Below are positions 19,547 to 29,831 of a DNA stretch of 64,000 nucleotides, one piece after another; the first letter of the stretch is position 1; every line of letters begins with the position of its first letter. Position numbers and translations under genes: made by a program. The notes under the pieces are model-generated. The model was not told where the DNA came from. It made no database searches and saw nothing but the letters and a program-made list of their open reading frames with translations. Source of the stretch: Desulfurispira natronophila (lineage in GTDB: Bacteria; Chrysiogenota; Chrysiogenetes; Chrysiogenales; Chrysiogenaceae); assembly GCF_014203025.1 (NCBI RefSeq), contig NZ_JACHID010000009.1:1-64000 (forward strand), in the 5' to 3' direction.

Positions 19547-20670
19547 GTACACTGGCCGCCACAAGCACCGGACGTTCATTTCGCACCTCTCATCGCCTGC
19601 TCCTGCTCACAGGTATATTGTGCTTTGTGGGGATCGTATTTATCTACAGCGCCAGCAGCATTACCTCCGCTGATATCTACGGCAATCCTGCCCACTACCT
19701 GCAGCGCCAAATAATCTGGTTGCTTATCGGCAGCCTGGTTCTTTTCATTGCCGCCACCATACCTCTGGCACAAGTGCGCGCCCTGACCTTCCCTGCCATT
19801 ATCGCCATAATGGTCCTGCTCTGCCTGGTCTTTTTACAAGATCCTATCAATGGTGCCTACCGCTGGATACGCATTGGCCCTTTCTCCATTCAACCCTCGG
19901 AGTTTGCCAAAGCAGCCCTGATATTCTACGCTGCCCACAAATACGCCCAATGTGGCGAGCGAGGAGAGCCAGCGAGAAACGCACTGCTAACGGTTTTTAT
20001 CGTTCTTATGGTTACGGTACTGCTTATTTTTATCGAGCCGGACCGGGGCACCCCGGCCATCATTGTGGTAGTGCTCTACGCTCTCTCACTGCTGGCAGGC
20101 ATACGCAAGCGCAGCATGGTACTACTGCTGTTGCTGGTAGTACCGTATCTGTACTACGACCTCTTTATCTCAGACGGCTACCACCTTAACCGCATCCGGG
20201 CCTTCCTCAATCCACTGGAAGACCCCTTGGGCAAAGGCTATCAGGCCATGCAGGCCTCGATTGCCATTGGCAGTGGAGGATTAACCGGTGTTGGATTGGG
20301 CGAAGGAGCCCAAAAAATCTTCTACCTGCCCGAGAGTCACACCGACTTTATATTTGCCGTTATCTGCGAAGAGCTTGGACTCCTGGGCGGCATGGCCGTG
20401 GTACTGCTCTACACAGCTCTGATACTCACAATCATCAAGGTAGGTTACGAAGCACGCAGCCACTACGAGACCTACCTGGTATTTGGTATTTCCTACCTCA
20501 TCACGGTACAGGTCTTTTTCAACCTGGGGGTTGCGGTGGGAGCCTTGCCCACTAAGGGACTGGCACTGCCCCTGATATCCTACGGTGGCTCCAGCCTCAT
20601 CACGACCCTGCTTATGCTGGGCCTGGTGATCAATGTAGCCCGCAATACTGAACGACAGGAACAGCCATGA
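19543..20670 (+). CDS. ftsW: Peptidoglycan glycosyltransferase FtsW (SEDS)
   Basis: A 375-residue SEDS-family membrane protein with about ten helices that polymerises glycan at the division septum with a partner PBP. Typical motifs are YSASSI, PSEFAKAALI, GYQAMQASIAIGSGGLTG and GLALPLISYGGSS. The GTG start at 19543 overlaps the murD stop (GTGA). The ftsW assignment over rodA/spoVE rests on its position between murD and murG. Confidence 0.93.
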   Translation: MSTLAATSTGRSFRTSHRLLLLTGILCFVGIVFIYSASSITSADIYGNPAHYLQRQIIWLLIGSLVLFIAATIPLAQVRALTFPAIIAIMVLLCLVFLQDPINGAYRWIRIGPFSIQPSEFAKAALIFYAAHKYAQCGERGEPARNALLTVFIVLMVTVLLIFIEPDRGTPAIIVVVLYALSLLAGIRKRSMVLLLLLVVPYLYYDLFISDGYHLNRIRAFLNPLEDPLGKGYQAMQASIAIGSGGLTGVGLGEGAQKIFYLPESHTDFIFAVICEELGLLGGMAVVLLYTALILTIIKVGYEARSHYETYLVFGISYLITVQVFFNLGVAVGALPTKGLALPLISYGGSSLITTLLMLGLVINVARNTERQEQP

Positions 20671-21704
20671 AAATCGTTATCAGCGGTGGCGGAACCGGTG
20701 GCCACTTCTACCCTGCCATGGCCGTACTGGAAGCCTTCGAGCGCCAGGGGCACCAAGTCAGCTACGTGGGAGCAAAACGCGGCATTGAGGCGGAAAAAGT
20801 CGCCGCTTTTACCCCTCACTTTCAACTACTGGAACTCAGCGGCCTGCTGGGGCATCGCCTGCGCTACAAACTGCACTCCCTGTGGCAGCTCAGCCGCGCG
20901 GTTTCACACCTGCGCCGCCACTTCCGCAGCCACCGCCCTGATGCAGTACTGGGTTTTGGCGGTTACGCCAGCGCTGCCGCTATTGTCGCAGCCAGGTTGT
21001 GTGGCATTCCCACATTCCTCCATGAGCAGAATGCCCGCGCCGGACTCACCAACACGGTTCTCGACCGTTTTACCACTGCCTCATTCAGCGCTTACGGTAA
21101 CCTGGGAGAGAACATGGGGCTGCCCCTGCGGGCCACCGCCTTTCATCCCCTGCCATCCCAGCAGCGCAGCAACCTGCTGATCATGGGGGGCAGCCAGGGA
21201 AGCCTTTTCCTCAATACCTTTGTGCTGGACTACCTGCCCCATCTCACCGCCCTCAATATTGACATCTACCACCAGGCTGGCGCTCCTCTTTACGATGAGT
21301 TCAAAGAGCAGCTCCACCGCCGCTACGGCCACGAACTGCCTGAACACTACCACTGCTTTGCCTTTCGCGACGATATCCACGAAATCATGGCCCACAGCTC
21401 CATTGCCCTCTCCCGCAGTGGTGCGGGAGCAGTCTTCGAGCTTATGTCTCTGCAAGTACCCACTGTATTTATTCCCTTTCCAGCCGCTGCCCACGATCAT
21501 CAGTATCACAACGCCCTATTCTTTGAGCAACGGGGCTGCGCCATGGTACATCGCCAAGAGGAGTTTCTCCAGAACCCCATGCAGATTATCAATCGCTTGC
21601 GCAGCCACAAGGAAGAGTACCACGAACACCTAAGGCAACTGAGCCTCCGCACCTCCCCCGACGAGCTGGCCCACAGGGTGCTGCAACTGCTGCCTGGCCG
21701 TTAA
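20667..21704 (+). CDS. murG: UDP-GlcNAc:lipid I N-acetylglucosaminyltransferase
   Basis: A 345-residue GT-B enzyme that turns lipid I into lipid II on the inner face of the membrane. The glycine-rich loop ISGGGTGGHFYPAMAV, the middle block HEQNARAGLTN and the donor site SRSGAGAVFELM are family marks. ATGA overlap with ftsW. Last gene of the run; the 162 bases to the convergent PilZ gene hold no clear terminator. Confidence 0.96.
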   Translation: MKIVISGGGTGGHFYPAMAVLEAFERQGHQVSYVGAKRGIEAEKVAAFTPHFQLLELSGLLGHRLRYKLHSLWQLSRAVSHLRRHFRSHRPDAVLGFGGYASAAAIVAARLCGIPTFLHEQNARAGLTNTVLDRFTTASFSAYGNLGENMGLPLRATAFHPLPSQQRSNLLIMGGSQGSLFLNTFVLDYLPHLTALNIDIYHQAGAPLYDEFKEQLHRRYGHELPEHYHCFAFRDDIHEIMAHSSIALSRSGAGAVFELMSLQVPTVFIPFPAAAHDHQYHNALFFEQRGCAMVHRQEEFLQNPMQIINRLRSHKEEYHEHLRQLSLRTSPDELAHRVLQLLPGR

Positions 21705-21866
21705 AGCCAAACCAATATCAAACACCATAGCACCGAATAGAGAGCTAAAACATCGGAACACAGGCGCCCCTACTGAGCAAAGTTCCGTATTGCCGTGAAT
21801 AATTACAAAAAGTGTACAGAATGGGGTGCGAGAAGGGTTACCGGCGTAAAAAACCAGTAAAATGAC

Positions 21867-23108
21867 TTACTGGGGAAGGTGTTTGCGCACAAACTTCAGG
21901 AACTCTCCCATAGTGGAGGCTTCCAGGCGACTGCAGTAGAAAATCTTGTAATCCTTGAGTTTTTGCCACTTGGCTTGCTCCATGGGATCACGATCGATAA
22001 CGTAGACGGGATGAAAAAGGTTGGATGAGCGCAACCGTTTCACCAGGCTGCTCCAGGCAAAATCGATATGATTTTTCTCTGAATCCGCCAGGTTGTCGTA
22101 GACAATAATGGCATCAGGATTGGCCTTGACAAAGTCATAGACCTCGTCGGAATCGCTGATATAAAATTTCTGAAAAAACTGCTCAAAGTCAGGATTGTTA
22201 TACAAAGAGTGAGCACGATCACCAATAAGCACTACTGAGCGCCGTTGCTGCTCCTCCTCACCCTCTGCCTGGCCTTCTTCCTTTTTCTGTTTCATTTGCT
22301 CACGCTCAAGGTTACCGATATTGGCGGCACGGCAAAATTTCGCTAGAAACTGCTTGTCAGAGGGATCTAGTGCATAGGGATGCTGCCTGTAGTAGGGGAT
22401 GTTCTTTTGCCCCTCATAGTAGAATTGCATGCCACAAAAGCGGTTGAAGCTCTTGACATGTGCAGCGCGCACCAGAGATTTTATTGTGGTACGAGGCAGC
22501 AGATCGATACCCGGGAGAGTAAACTCCACATATAGAACGTCATTGACATTCAGGTCCATAGAGGCAAAGGACATAAAAAACATGCCCCCCTCAGAGATAT
22601 CGTAAACCTTGCCCTCGTAGTCGTAGGCTTTTACCTGACCAGAACTGTGCGCCGTTTCTGTTTTGGTAATGTTTTTGACAGAGACTTTGACGTTGAACTG
22701 AGCTATGCGAATGCGAAAGGCCTTGCGCCGCTCATTACGGTGGACCTTGCCAGGAAGATTAACCGTAATTGTCTCGTTGGCACGGTCAATAGCAGCAATA
22801 GTAGTGCTGCAGAAGTACATCTGACCATCTACCGAGAAAAATAACATGAGAGGATTAAACTTAAAAACCGGAGTGCGAGGGAAGATATACTCTATTTTCA
22901 ACTGCAGAGCTTCACGGTCAAGATCCAGCATGCTTGACGATCGCAGTGGAGCCTCCTTGCCCAGCTTGCGATAGGCCTCAAAGGCATCCTCCTCGCCCAG
23001 GAACACATCCAACGCTTCGCGATCCTTCACCGCCTTGGCAAAAAGATTCACGATATCAACCGAAACGTCCTCGCTGGAACTTCGCTTTCCAAAAAGTTTT
23101 TTCAGCAC
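21867..23108 (-). CDS. PilZ-domain protein with C-terminal receiver-like region
   Basis: A 413-residue protein. A YcgR-like N-terminal barrel (about 65-130) leads into a PilZ domain with the c-di-GMP motifs RNERRKAFR and YDISEGGMFF (about 130-260). A charged linker rich in E, K and Q (about 288-312) then joins a region starting VVLIGDRAHSL that looks like a degenerate receiver or Rossmann fold (about 313-413). Likely a c-di-GMP sensor. Function is not known; it overlaps tsaE by seven bases. Confidence 0.75.
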   Translation of the reverse strand: MLKKLFGKRSSSEDVSVDIVNLFAKAVKDREALDVFLGEEDAFEAYRKLGKEAPLRSSSMLDLDREALQLKIEYIFPRTPVFKFNPLMLFFSVDGQMYFCSTTIAAIDRANETITVNLPGKVHRNERRKAFRIRIAQFNVKVSVKNITKTETAHSSGQVKAYDYEGKVYDISEGGMFFMSFASMDLNVNDVLYVEFTLPGIDLLPRTTIKSLVRAAHVKSFNRFCGMQFYYEGQKNIPYYRQHPYALDPSDKQFLAKFCRAANIGNLEREQMKQKKEEGQAEGEEEQQRRSVVLIGDRAHSLYNNPDFEQFFQKFYISDSDEVYDFVKANPDAIIVYDNLADSEKNHIDFAWSSLVKRLRSSNLFHPVYVIDRDPMEQAKWQKLKDYKIFYCSRLEASTMGEFLKFVRKHLPQ

Positions 23109-23611
23109 AGGATATCACCTTGAAAATGCTTGGCCATACCAGCTCTCAACATCTGAAGCCAAGCTGTGCTGGATGAAACGATGCTCACCTGACGACCATC
23201 GTCAGAGGCAGGCGCCATGGTCATGATTACCTCGTGATAACCTTCTTGTTCCCGCAGCTGCAAAGGCAGTGCTTCAGGCCACTCTACCACTGTTACTGCG
23301 CCTTCCATCAACTCATCTATTCCAGTTTGCTCGAAATCATCCTCACCACCCAAACGATAAAGGTCACAGTGACACAATGCCGTTATGCCACTGCCCTCAT
23401 AGGTCTGTGCAATAGCGTATGTAGGTGAGGTCACCATTCGGGGATCCAGATTCATTCCAGCCGCTACTCCCCGGGTCAAAGTTGTTTTGCCAGCTCCCAG
23501 CCCACCTCTAAGCCCCAGAATCATTCCAGGCTGCAAGTTGGCACCTATTGTTTCTCCAAGCAACAGAGTAGCATTCTCGCTACTCAGTGTCACCTTTATT
23601 TCCGTTTTCAT
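23102..23611 (-). CDS. tsaE: tRNA threonylcarbamoyladenosine biosynthesis ATPase TsaE
   Basis: A 169-residue P-loop protein that drives turnover of the TsaB-TsaD complex in t6A37 tRNA modification. Walker A GGLGAGKTTLTRG and the TSPTYAI/CDLYRL pattern are typical. From the ATG at 23611 it overlaps the CBS gene by 32 bases. A GTG a few codons in (VTLSSENA) is an alternative start that would shorten the overlap. Confidence 0.92.
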   Translation of the reverse strand: MKTEIKVTLSSENATLLLGETIGANLQPGMILGLRGGLGAGKTTLTRGVAAGMNLDPRMVTSPTYAIAQTYEGSGITALCHCDLYRLGGEDDFEQTGIDELMEGAVTVVEWPEALPLQLREQEGYHEVIMTMAPASDDGRQVSIVSSSTAWLQMLRAGMAKHFQGDILC

Positions 23612-24059
23612 AAGCTATGGCCTTCATAATGTCAGTGGTGCTTACCACACCGAGCAACTTCTTACCCTTATCCACCACCGGAAGCATATGCACGTGATTC
23701 TCTGACAGCATACCAGCTACCTTGTCGATACCGGTATCGGCTTCAACGGTAATCACCTTGCGGGTCATGGCCTCCTGGACATTCACTGCCGAAATCTTGG
23801 AAAGCTCATGGTTATACTCTTCGGTATTCTCCAAGTAGATAATCGCATCAAAAAGATTGATCATACGGGGAAGCTTCAGCTCCTTGATGGTGTCTACAAT
23901 ATCGCGCTTGGTAATGATTCCAACGATCGTTCCCTGCTCGTCAAGCACAGGAGCACCGGATATATCGTGTTCAAGGAAACGACGCGCTGTATCGCGAATA
24001 GAGTCGGAAGGACTGACAGTAACAGGATTAGAACTCATGATATCGCGGGCGGTATTCAT
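23580..24059 (-). CDS. Tandem CBS-domain protein
   Basis: A 159-residue protein made of two CBS repeats (about 7-60 and 93-150) with the usual DIMSSNPVTVSPSDSI, GIITKRDIV and GVVSTTDIM patterns. Such stand-alone CBS pairs bind adenine nucleotides and sense energy state, but the partner is unknown. First of three overlapping genes with tsaE and the PilZ gene. Confidence 0.85.
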   Translation of the reverse strand: MNTARDIMSSNPVTVSPSDSIRDTARRFLEHDISGAPVLDEQGTIVGIITKRDIVDTIKELKLPRMINLFDAIIYLENTEEYNHELSKISAVNVQEAMTRKVITVEADTGIDKVAGMLSENHVHMLPVVDKGKKLLGVVSTTDIMKAIAYENGNKGDTE

Positions 24060-24168
24060 GGCAAAACTCCTTGGGGAAATAGTTTATAGGGGAACGGGAA
24101 CCAATGGCAGCATAGCATAAGCCCAACATGGGGGCGCTTTATCTCATTACGTAAAAGATTGCCCCCGA

Positions 24169-24969
24169 CTATAGCGCTCCCAAAAGCAGGTTCAGCGCCG
24201 ACGCAAAGACCAGCAGGGCAAACACCCGACGCAGCAGGTCCAAGTTTACTCGCCCCAGAAAACGAATCCCTAGTGGAGCCGCTGCCATAGCGCCTATAGC
24301 AATCGTAAAAGCAATATCATACCGTATCAGGGGAAGTCCAGTTATTGTTTGGCCCACCACATAACCAGCCACCCCCATCATGGCATTGAAAAAAATCAAG
24401 TTACTGGAAGTCCCCACGCATTTTCGCAAAGGAACACGACAGAACTGATTAAAGGCAGGCACACTGAAGAGCCCCCCACCAATACCAAAGGTTGACGTTA
24501 TGACGCCGGTGAAACCGGAAATGGGAATAACCTTGCGCCAGGCAATATCCTCCTCCCCCTCTGCATACTCGCGCCGACCGATCGCCCGAATCAGACGATA
24601 GCCCACGTAGAACTGGAGCAAACCAAAGGCCACACGCAGCACTTCAGCGGGCAAGTGGGAACCAAACTGGGATCCCACAAAAGCTCCTATCAGCCCTGCC
24701 GCCAAAGCCCGCTTCAGCAGTCGGTAGTCCACATTGCGGGCCCGAACATTAGCCACACTACTGGAAATCGCCGTAAGAAAAACCACCAGTAGACTGGTGG
24801 CAATAGCGATGCGAATAGCATCATCGTTCACGCCCAACAACAGGGGCAGAGCGAAGGTGAGTACCGGCACATAAATAATCCCGCCCCCAATTCCCAGCAG
24901 GGCCGAGAGAAATCCCGTCAGGACTCCCAGCCCCAGAAAAAGGGGAATCAGGGACAGGTCAAAGCTCAT
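24169..24969 (-). CDS. TauE/SafE family sulfite or organosulfonate exporter-like permease
   Basis: A 266-residue membrane protein with about eight helices and the paired family motifs LLGIGGGIIYVPVL and TFGIGGGLFSVPAF. TauE/SafE proteins move small anions across the inner membrane; the substrate here cannot be told. It overlaps the secF stop by four bases, so it is probably read with secDF. Confidence 0.85.
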   Translation of the reverse strand: MSFDLSLIPLFLGLGVLTGFLSALLGIGGGIIYVPVLTFALPLLLGVNDDAIRIAIATSLLVVFLTAISSSVANVRARNVDYRLLKRALAAGLIGAFVGSQFGSHLPAEVLRVAFGLLQFYVGYRLIRAIGRREYAEGEEDIAWRKVIPISGFTGVITSTFGIGGGLFSVPAFNQFCRVPLRKCVGTSSNLIFFNAMMGVAGYVVGQTITGLPLIRYDIAFTIAIGAMAAAPLGIRFLGRVNLDLLRRVFALLVFASALNLLLGAL

Positions 24970-25910
24970 ACCACTTCTTCTTCCTTCTGCTCCAGCTTCT
25001 TGAGGTGGGGTTCAATGTACTTGGGCTGCCAGTAAACCAGCAGCAAGGAGCCCACAAAGATTGAGGAGTAGGTCCCCACAATGACCCCTACCAGCAGGGC
25101 AAAGGCAAAGCCATTAATGACTTCACCGCCAAAGAGAAACAGCACCAGCACCACTGCCAGAGTGGTACCACTGGTTATAATGGTACGGGAAAGGGTCTGG
25201 GTGATGGAGGTGTTGACAATCTCCATGATAGGGCGCTTTTCGCCCCCTTCAGGCACATAGAGATTCTCCCGCACCCGGTCAAAAACAACAATGGTATCGT
25301 TCAGCGAGTACCCGATAACCGTGAGAATCGCCGCCAATACCGGCAGCGAAAAGGTCTCCCCCGCCAGGCTGAAAATCCCCAGGGTAATGATAACATCGTG
25401 CACCAGGGCGATAATGGCGGCAATGCCAAAGTTCAGCTCAAATCGCCACCACACGTACATGACAATGGCCAGCAAAGCGTAAAGCACCGCGTACATACCC
25501 TGCTCACGCAGCTCGCTGCCGACGCGAGGCCCCACGGTTTCAACTCGGTGAATGTCCAAATTATCGCCATAGGCGCTGTGAAGCACCTGGCGGATTTCCG
25601 AAATCACCGCCATGGCCTGATCGCTCTCGTCGGTATCCAGTGGGGCCCGTATAAGGATATCCCGATCCGAGCCAAAGTGCTGGATCGTACTCTCACCGTA
25701 GCCTGCCTCGGAGAGGTAGCTGCGAATTTCCTCAATGGCCGGAACCTCGTGGAACTCCACCTGAATCAGGGCGCCACCGGTAAAGTCGATGCCGAAGTTC
25801 AGGCCTCTTACTCCCAGTGATATTATCGAGATGGCAAGAACTACCGCCGAGACGATCAGAGCATATTTGCGCAGACGCATGAACGGGATATAGTGAAAAC
25901 GAAGTCGCAT
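24966..25910 (-). CDS. secF: Protein translocase subunit SecF
   Basis: A 314-residue RND-fold partner of SecD that uses the proton gradient to help late steps of Sec export. It has six helices, an N-terminal GIDFTGGALIQVEF block, VGPRVG, and the later GYSLNDTIVVFDRVREN motif. Eight bases separate it from secD. Confidence 0.96.
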   Translation of the reverse strand: MRLRFHYIPFMRLRKYALIVSAVVLAISIISLGVRGLNFGIDFTGGALIQVEFHEVPAIEEIRSYLSEAGYGESTIQHFGSDRDILIRAPLDTDESDQAMAVISEIRQVLHSAYGDNLDIHRVETVGPRVGSELREQGMYAVLYALLAIVMYVWWRFELNFGIAAIIALVHDVIITLGIFSLAGETFSLPVLAAILTVIGYSLNDTIVVFDRVRENLYVPEGGEKRPIMEIVNTSITQTLSRTIITSGTTLAVVLVLFLFGGEVINGFAFALLVGVIVGTYSSIFVGSLLLVYWQPKYIEPHLKKLEQKEEEVV

Positions 25911-25918
25911 GGTATCCC

Positions 25919-27466
25919 CTATATACTGATCTTACGCACCGGTTTCGCGCTCATGATAAGCTCGTAGACCGTGCGGGTGAACAAAATGGCGGTAAACATA
26001 CTGGCCAGAATCCCGATACTCAGTGTTACGGCAAAACCCTTGATCGGCCCGGAGCCGAACTGGAAGAGAATCACCGCCACAATTAGCGTGGTGATATTGG
26101 CGTCGAGGATCGTGCTGAAAGCCTTGGCGTAACCCTCCTGAATGGCTATACGGGGGCTGTTGCCCCGGCGCAGCTCCTCGCGGATACGTTCAAAAATCAA
26201 CACATTGGCATCCACCGCTATACCGATGGTGAGAATAATCCCTGCAATCCCCGGCAGGGTCAGAGTGGCCCCGAAGTAGGCCAGCATCCCCATGAGGATC
26301 ACCAGGTTCAGCACCAGGGCCGTATTAGCCAGCAAACCGGAAAGACGATAGTAGATAACCATAAAGACCAGTACCAGTGCCATGCCAATGGCAATGGAGA
26401 GCATGCCCCGCTCAATAGAGTCCTGCCCCAGGCTCGGTCCCACCGTGCGGTTTTCAACAATATCCACCGGCGCAGGCAGACTGCCGGAGCGCAGCACAAT
26501 ACTCAGGTCGGTGGCCTCCTCCATGGTAAAGTTACCACTGATAGAAGCCTGTCCCGAAGGAATACGCTCATTGATGCGCGGCGCGGAGTAGATCTCGCCA
26601 TCCAGCACAATTGCCAGACGCTGCCCTACATTGCGGCCAGTGACATCTGAAAAAATCCGAGCTCCCTCGCCATCCAGAGTAATGGAAACATAGGGATTAT
26701 TGTACTGTGGATCGAAACGCACCCGGGCATCCAGCAGCCGATCGCCGGTGAGAACCGCATCGGTGAAAACCACATAGGGGTTACGCCGCACCACCTCACC
26801 GGTTTCTGGATGGGTCTCCAACTGATAAAGAAGCTCTGAATCGTGGGGCAAAAAGCCATCTTCAGCGTCGCGAGTAGATACATCGGGGTTAAGCAGGCGA
26901 AACTCCAGCATGGCAGTACGGCCAATCAGCTCCACCGCCCGGTCGATATCGTCCACACCTGGTAGCTCAATAATGATGCGCCGCTCACCCTGCTTCTGTA
27001 CCGTGGGTTCGCTGACACCAAACTGGTCGATGCGGTTGCGGATCGTTTCCAGCGCCTGTCCTACCGCCAGCTCCCGCGACTCTTCCATATCGGCTTCACT
27101 AAAGCCGTACAGCAAATATTCAGGCCGCTCATCTTGCAGCTGCAATTGCCTATAGCGGCTGCGCATAAGATCACGCACCGCCTGCTCTTCCTGCTCGTAG
27201 GGAACATTAATGGATACCTGATAGCCTTCGCGGCGCACTTCGCCAATGACCAGATCCCGATCACGGGCCTCCATCCGCACCGCATTGACCATGGCATCCA
27301 CTTTGCGTTCCAGGGCCTGCTCAATATCAACATCCAGCGCCAGGTGCATGCCACCTTGCAAGTCCAGCCCCAGATTGATCTTTTCATCCAGGGGGGTAGC
27401 CAAATAAGCGCAGAAGCCGATAACGGCGACAATAAGACAAATCTTAGCAATTAGCTTGCCGCTCAT
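25919..27466 (-). CDS. secD: Protein translocase subunit SecD
   Basis: A 515-residue SecD. It has an N-terminal helix, the LGLDLQGGMHLALDVD motif, a large periplasmic P1 region (about 40-340) and five C-terminal helices with GIAVDANVLIFERIREE. It forms the SecDF complex with the next gene. It starts 11 bases after yajC. Confidence 0.96.
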   Translation of the reverse strand: MSGKLIAKICLIVAVIGFCAYLATPLDEKINLGLDLQGGMHLALDVDIEQALERKVDAMVNAVRMEARDRDLVIGEVRREGYQVSINVPYEQEEQAVRDLMRSRYRQLQLQDERPEYLLYGFSEADMEESRELAVGQALETIRNRIDQFGVSEPTVQKQGERRIIIELPGVDDIDRAVELIGRTAMLEFRLLNPDVSTRDAEDGFLPHDSELLYQLETHPETGEVVRRNPYVVFTDAVLTGDRLLDARVRFDPQYNNPYVSITLDGEGARIFSDVTGRNVGQRLAIVLDGEIYSAPRINERIPSGQASISGNFTMEEATDLSIVLRSGSLPAPVDIVENRTVGPSLGQDSIERGMLSIAIGMALVLVFMVIYYRLSGLLANTALVLNLVILMGMLAYFGATLTLPGIAGIILTIGIAVDANVLIFERIREELRRGNSPRIAIQEGYAKAFSTILDANITTLIVAVILFQFGSGPIKGFAVTLSIGILASMFTAILFTRTVYELIMSAKPVRKISI

Positions 27467-27477
27467 ACCTCGTGCTC

Positions 27478-27756
27478 TTATTCTGCAGTATGACTGGCTT
27501 TACGAACCACTTCAGCTACATTGGGACGGCGCAGCTTGGCTTCCATGTTCTGTCCAAGCTTGACAAATATCACGTCGGGCTCAACCCGGGTAATGTGGCC
27601 AAAAAAACCACCGGCAGTCAAAATTTCATCCCCAACTTGCAAGTTGTTCACCATTTCCTGGTGCTGCTTGCGCTGCTTGCGTTGAGGGGCAATAATCAAA
27701 AACCAAAAGATAGCAAACATCAGAACGAGGGGAATGAGGGCGGAGAAAGATTCCAT
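27478..27756 (-). CDS. yajC: Preprotein translocase subunit YajC
   Basis: A 92-residue protein with one N-terminal helix ending IIAPQRKQRKQHQEM and the conserved VGDEILTAGGFFGHI segment. It belongs to the SecDF-YajC accessory complex. Gene order tgt-yajC-secD-secF is the common one. Confidence 0.95.
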   Translation of the reverse strand: MESFSALIPLVLMFAIFWFLIIAPQRKQRKQHQEMVNNLQVGDEILTAGGFFGHITRVEPDVIFVKLGQNMEAKLRRPNVAEVVRKASHTAE

Positions 27757-27790
27757 AATAAAGCGCTCCTTTACGTGTTGTTAACATATT

Positions 27791-27833
27791 TGTTGATAAC
27801 CCAAAGGGTTTCTGTGGATAAGATTGTGGATAA
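27791..27833 (-). promoter_or_regulatory. Cluster of three DnaA-box-like sites
   Basis: On the minus strand, TTATCAACA (27791-27799) and two perfect TTATCCACA boxes (27813-27821 and 27825-27833) lie in one orientation within 43 bases of the gap between tgt and yajC. The two consensus boxes match the DnaA binding site. This may be DnaA-controlled expression of yajC-secDF or a DnaA-titrating site; it is too small to call an origin. Confidence 0.5.
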
Positions 27834-27902
27834 CCGTTCCTGCAGCGCCTCCGCTGCAATTGCATCTTTTTTGTGCGCCCGCCATAAGGTATTTCTTTTA
27901 AA

Positions 27903-29039
<1,137 letters not shown>

Positions 29040-29368
29040 TCACTGTTTGCTTAATAGCACATCAGAGCAAACCGTCCGGAAAATTTCCGAGCCAACTACT
29101 ATAATTGAGCGTGCCGCAAGAAGCAAGGTGATCTGTCGGACAACTAATACTTGTCGCACCTGCCTTTATCACTCTCATCAGCCCCACCCCTTTTTATACT
29201 CTTCCAAAGTTATCCTGCCACGGGAAAAGGGCGGCAATATTATAGACAAGAAAATGGCAACACGCACTGAGTGCCTATTTTTTGTGCATTACACCGTATC
29301 AGTGGTGAATAAGTGGACACAAAAAACACTGCTCAAAAAACACGCTAAGCGGTAAGCGCCTAAAATAA

Positions 29369-29785
<417 letters not shown>

Positions 29786-29831
29786 CCAGACACCCATTAT
29801 CGTAAACATAAAAAATTCCCGAGGTGCATGA

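Noticed and set aside
27757-27902. Possible chromosome origin at the DnaA boxes
   Set aside because: Only three boxes, no long A/T unwinding region and no dnaA or dnaN nearby; kept only as a DnaA-box cluster.
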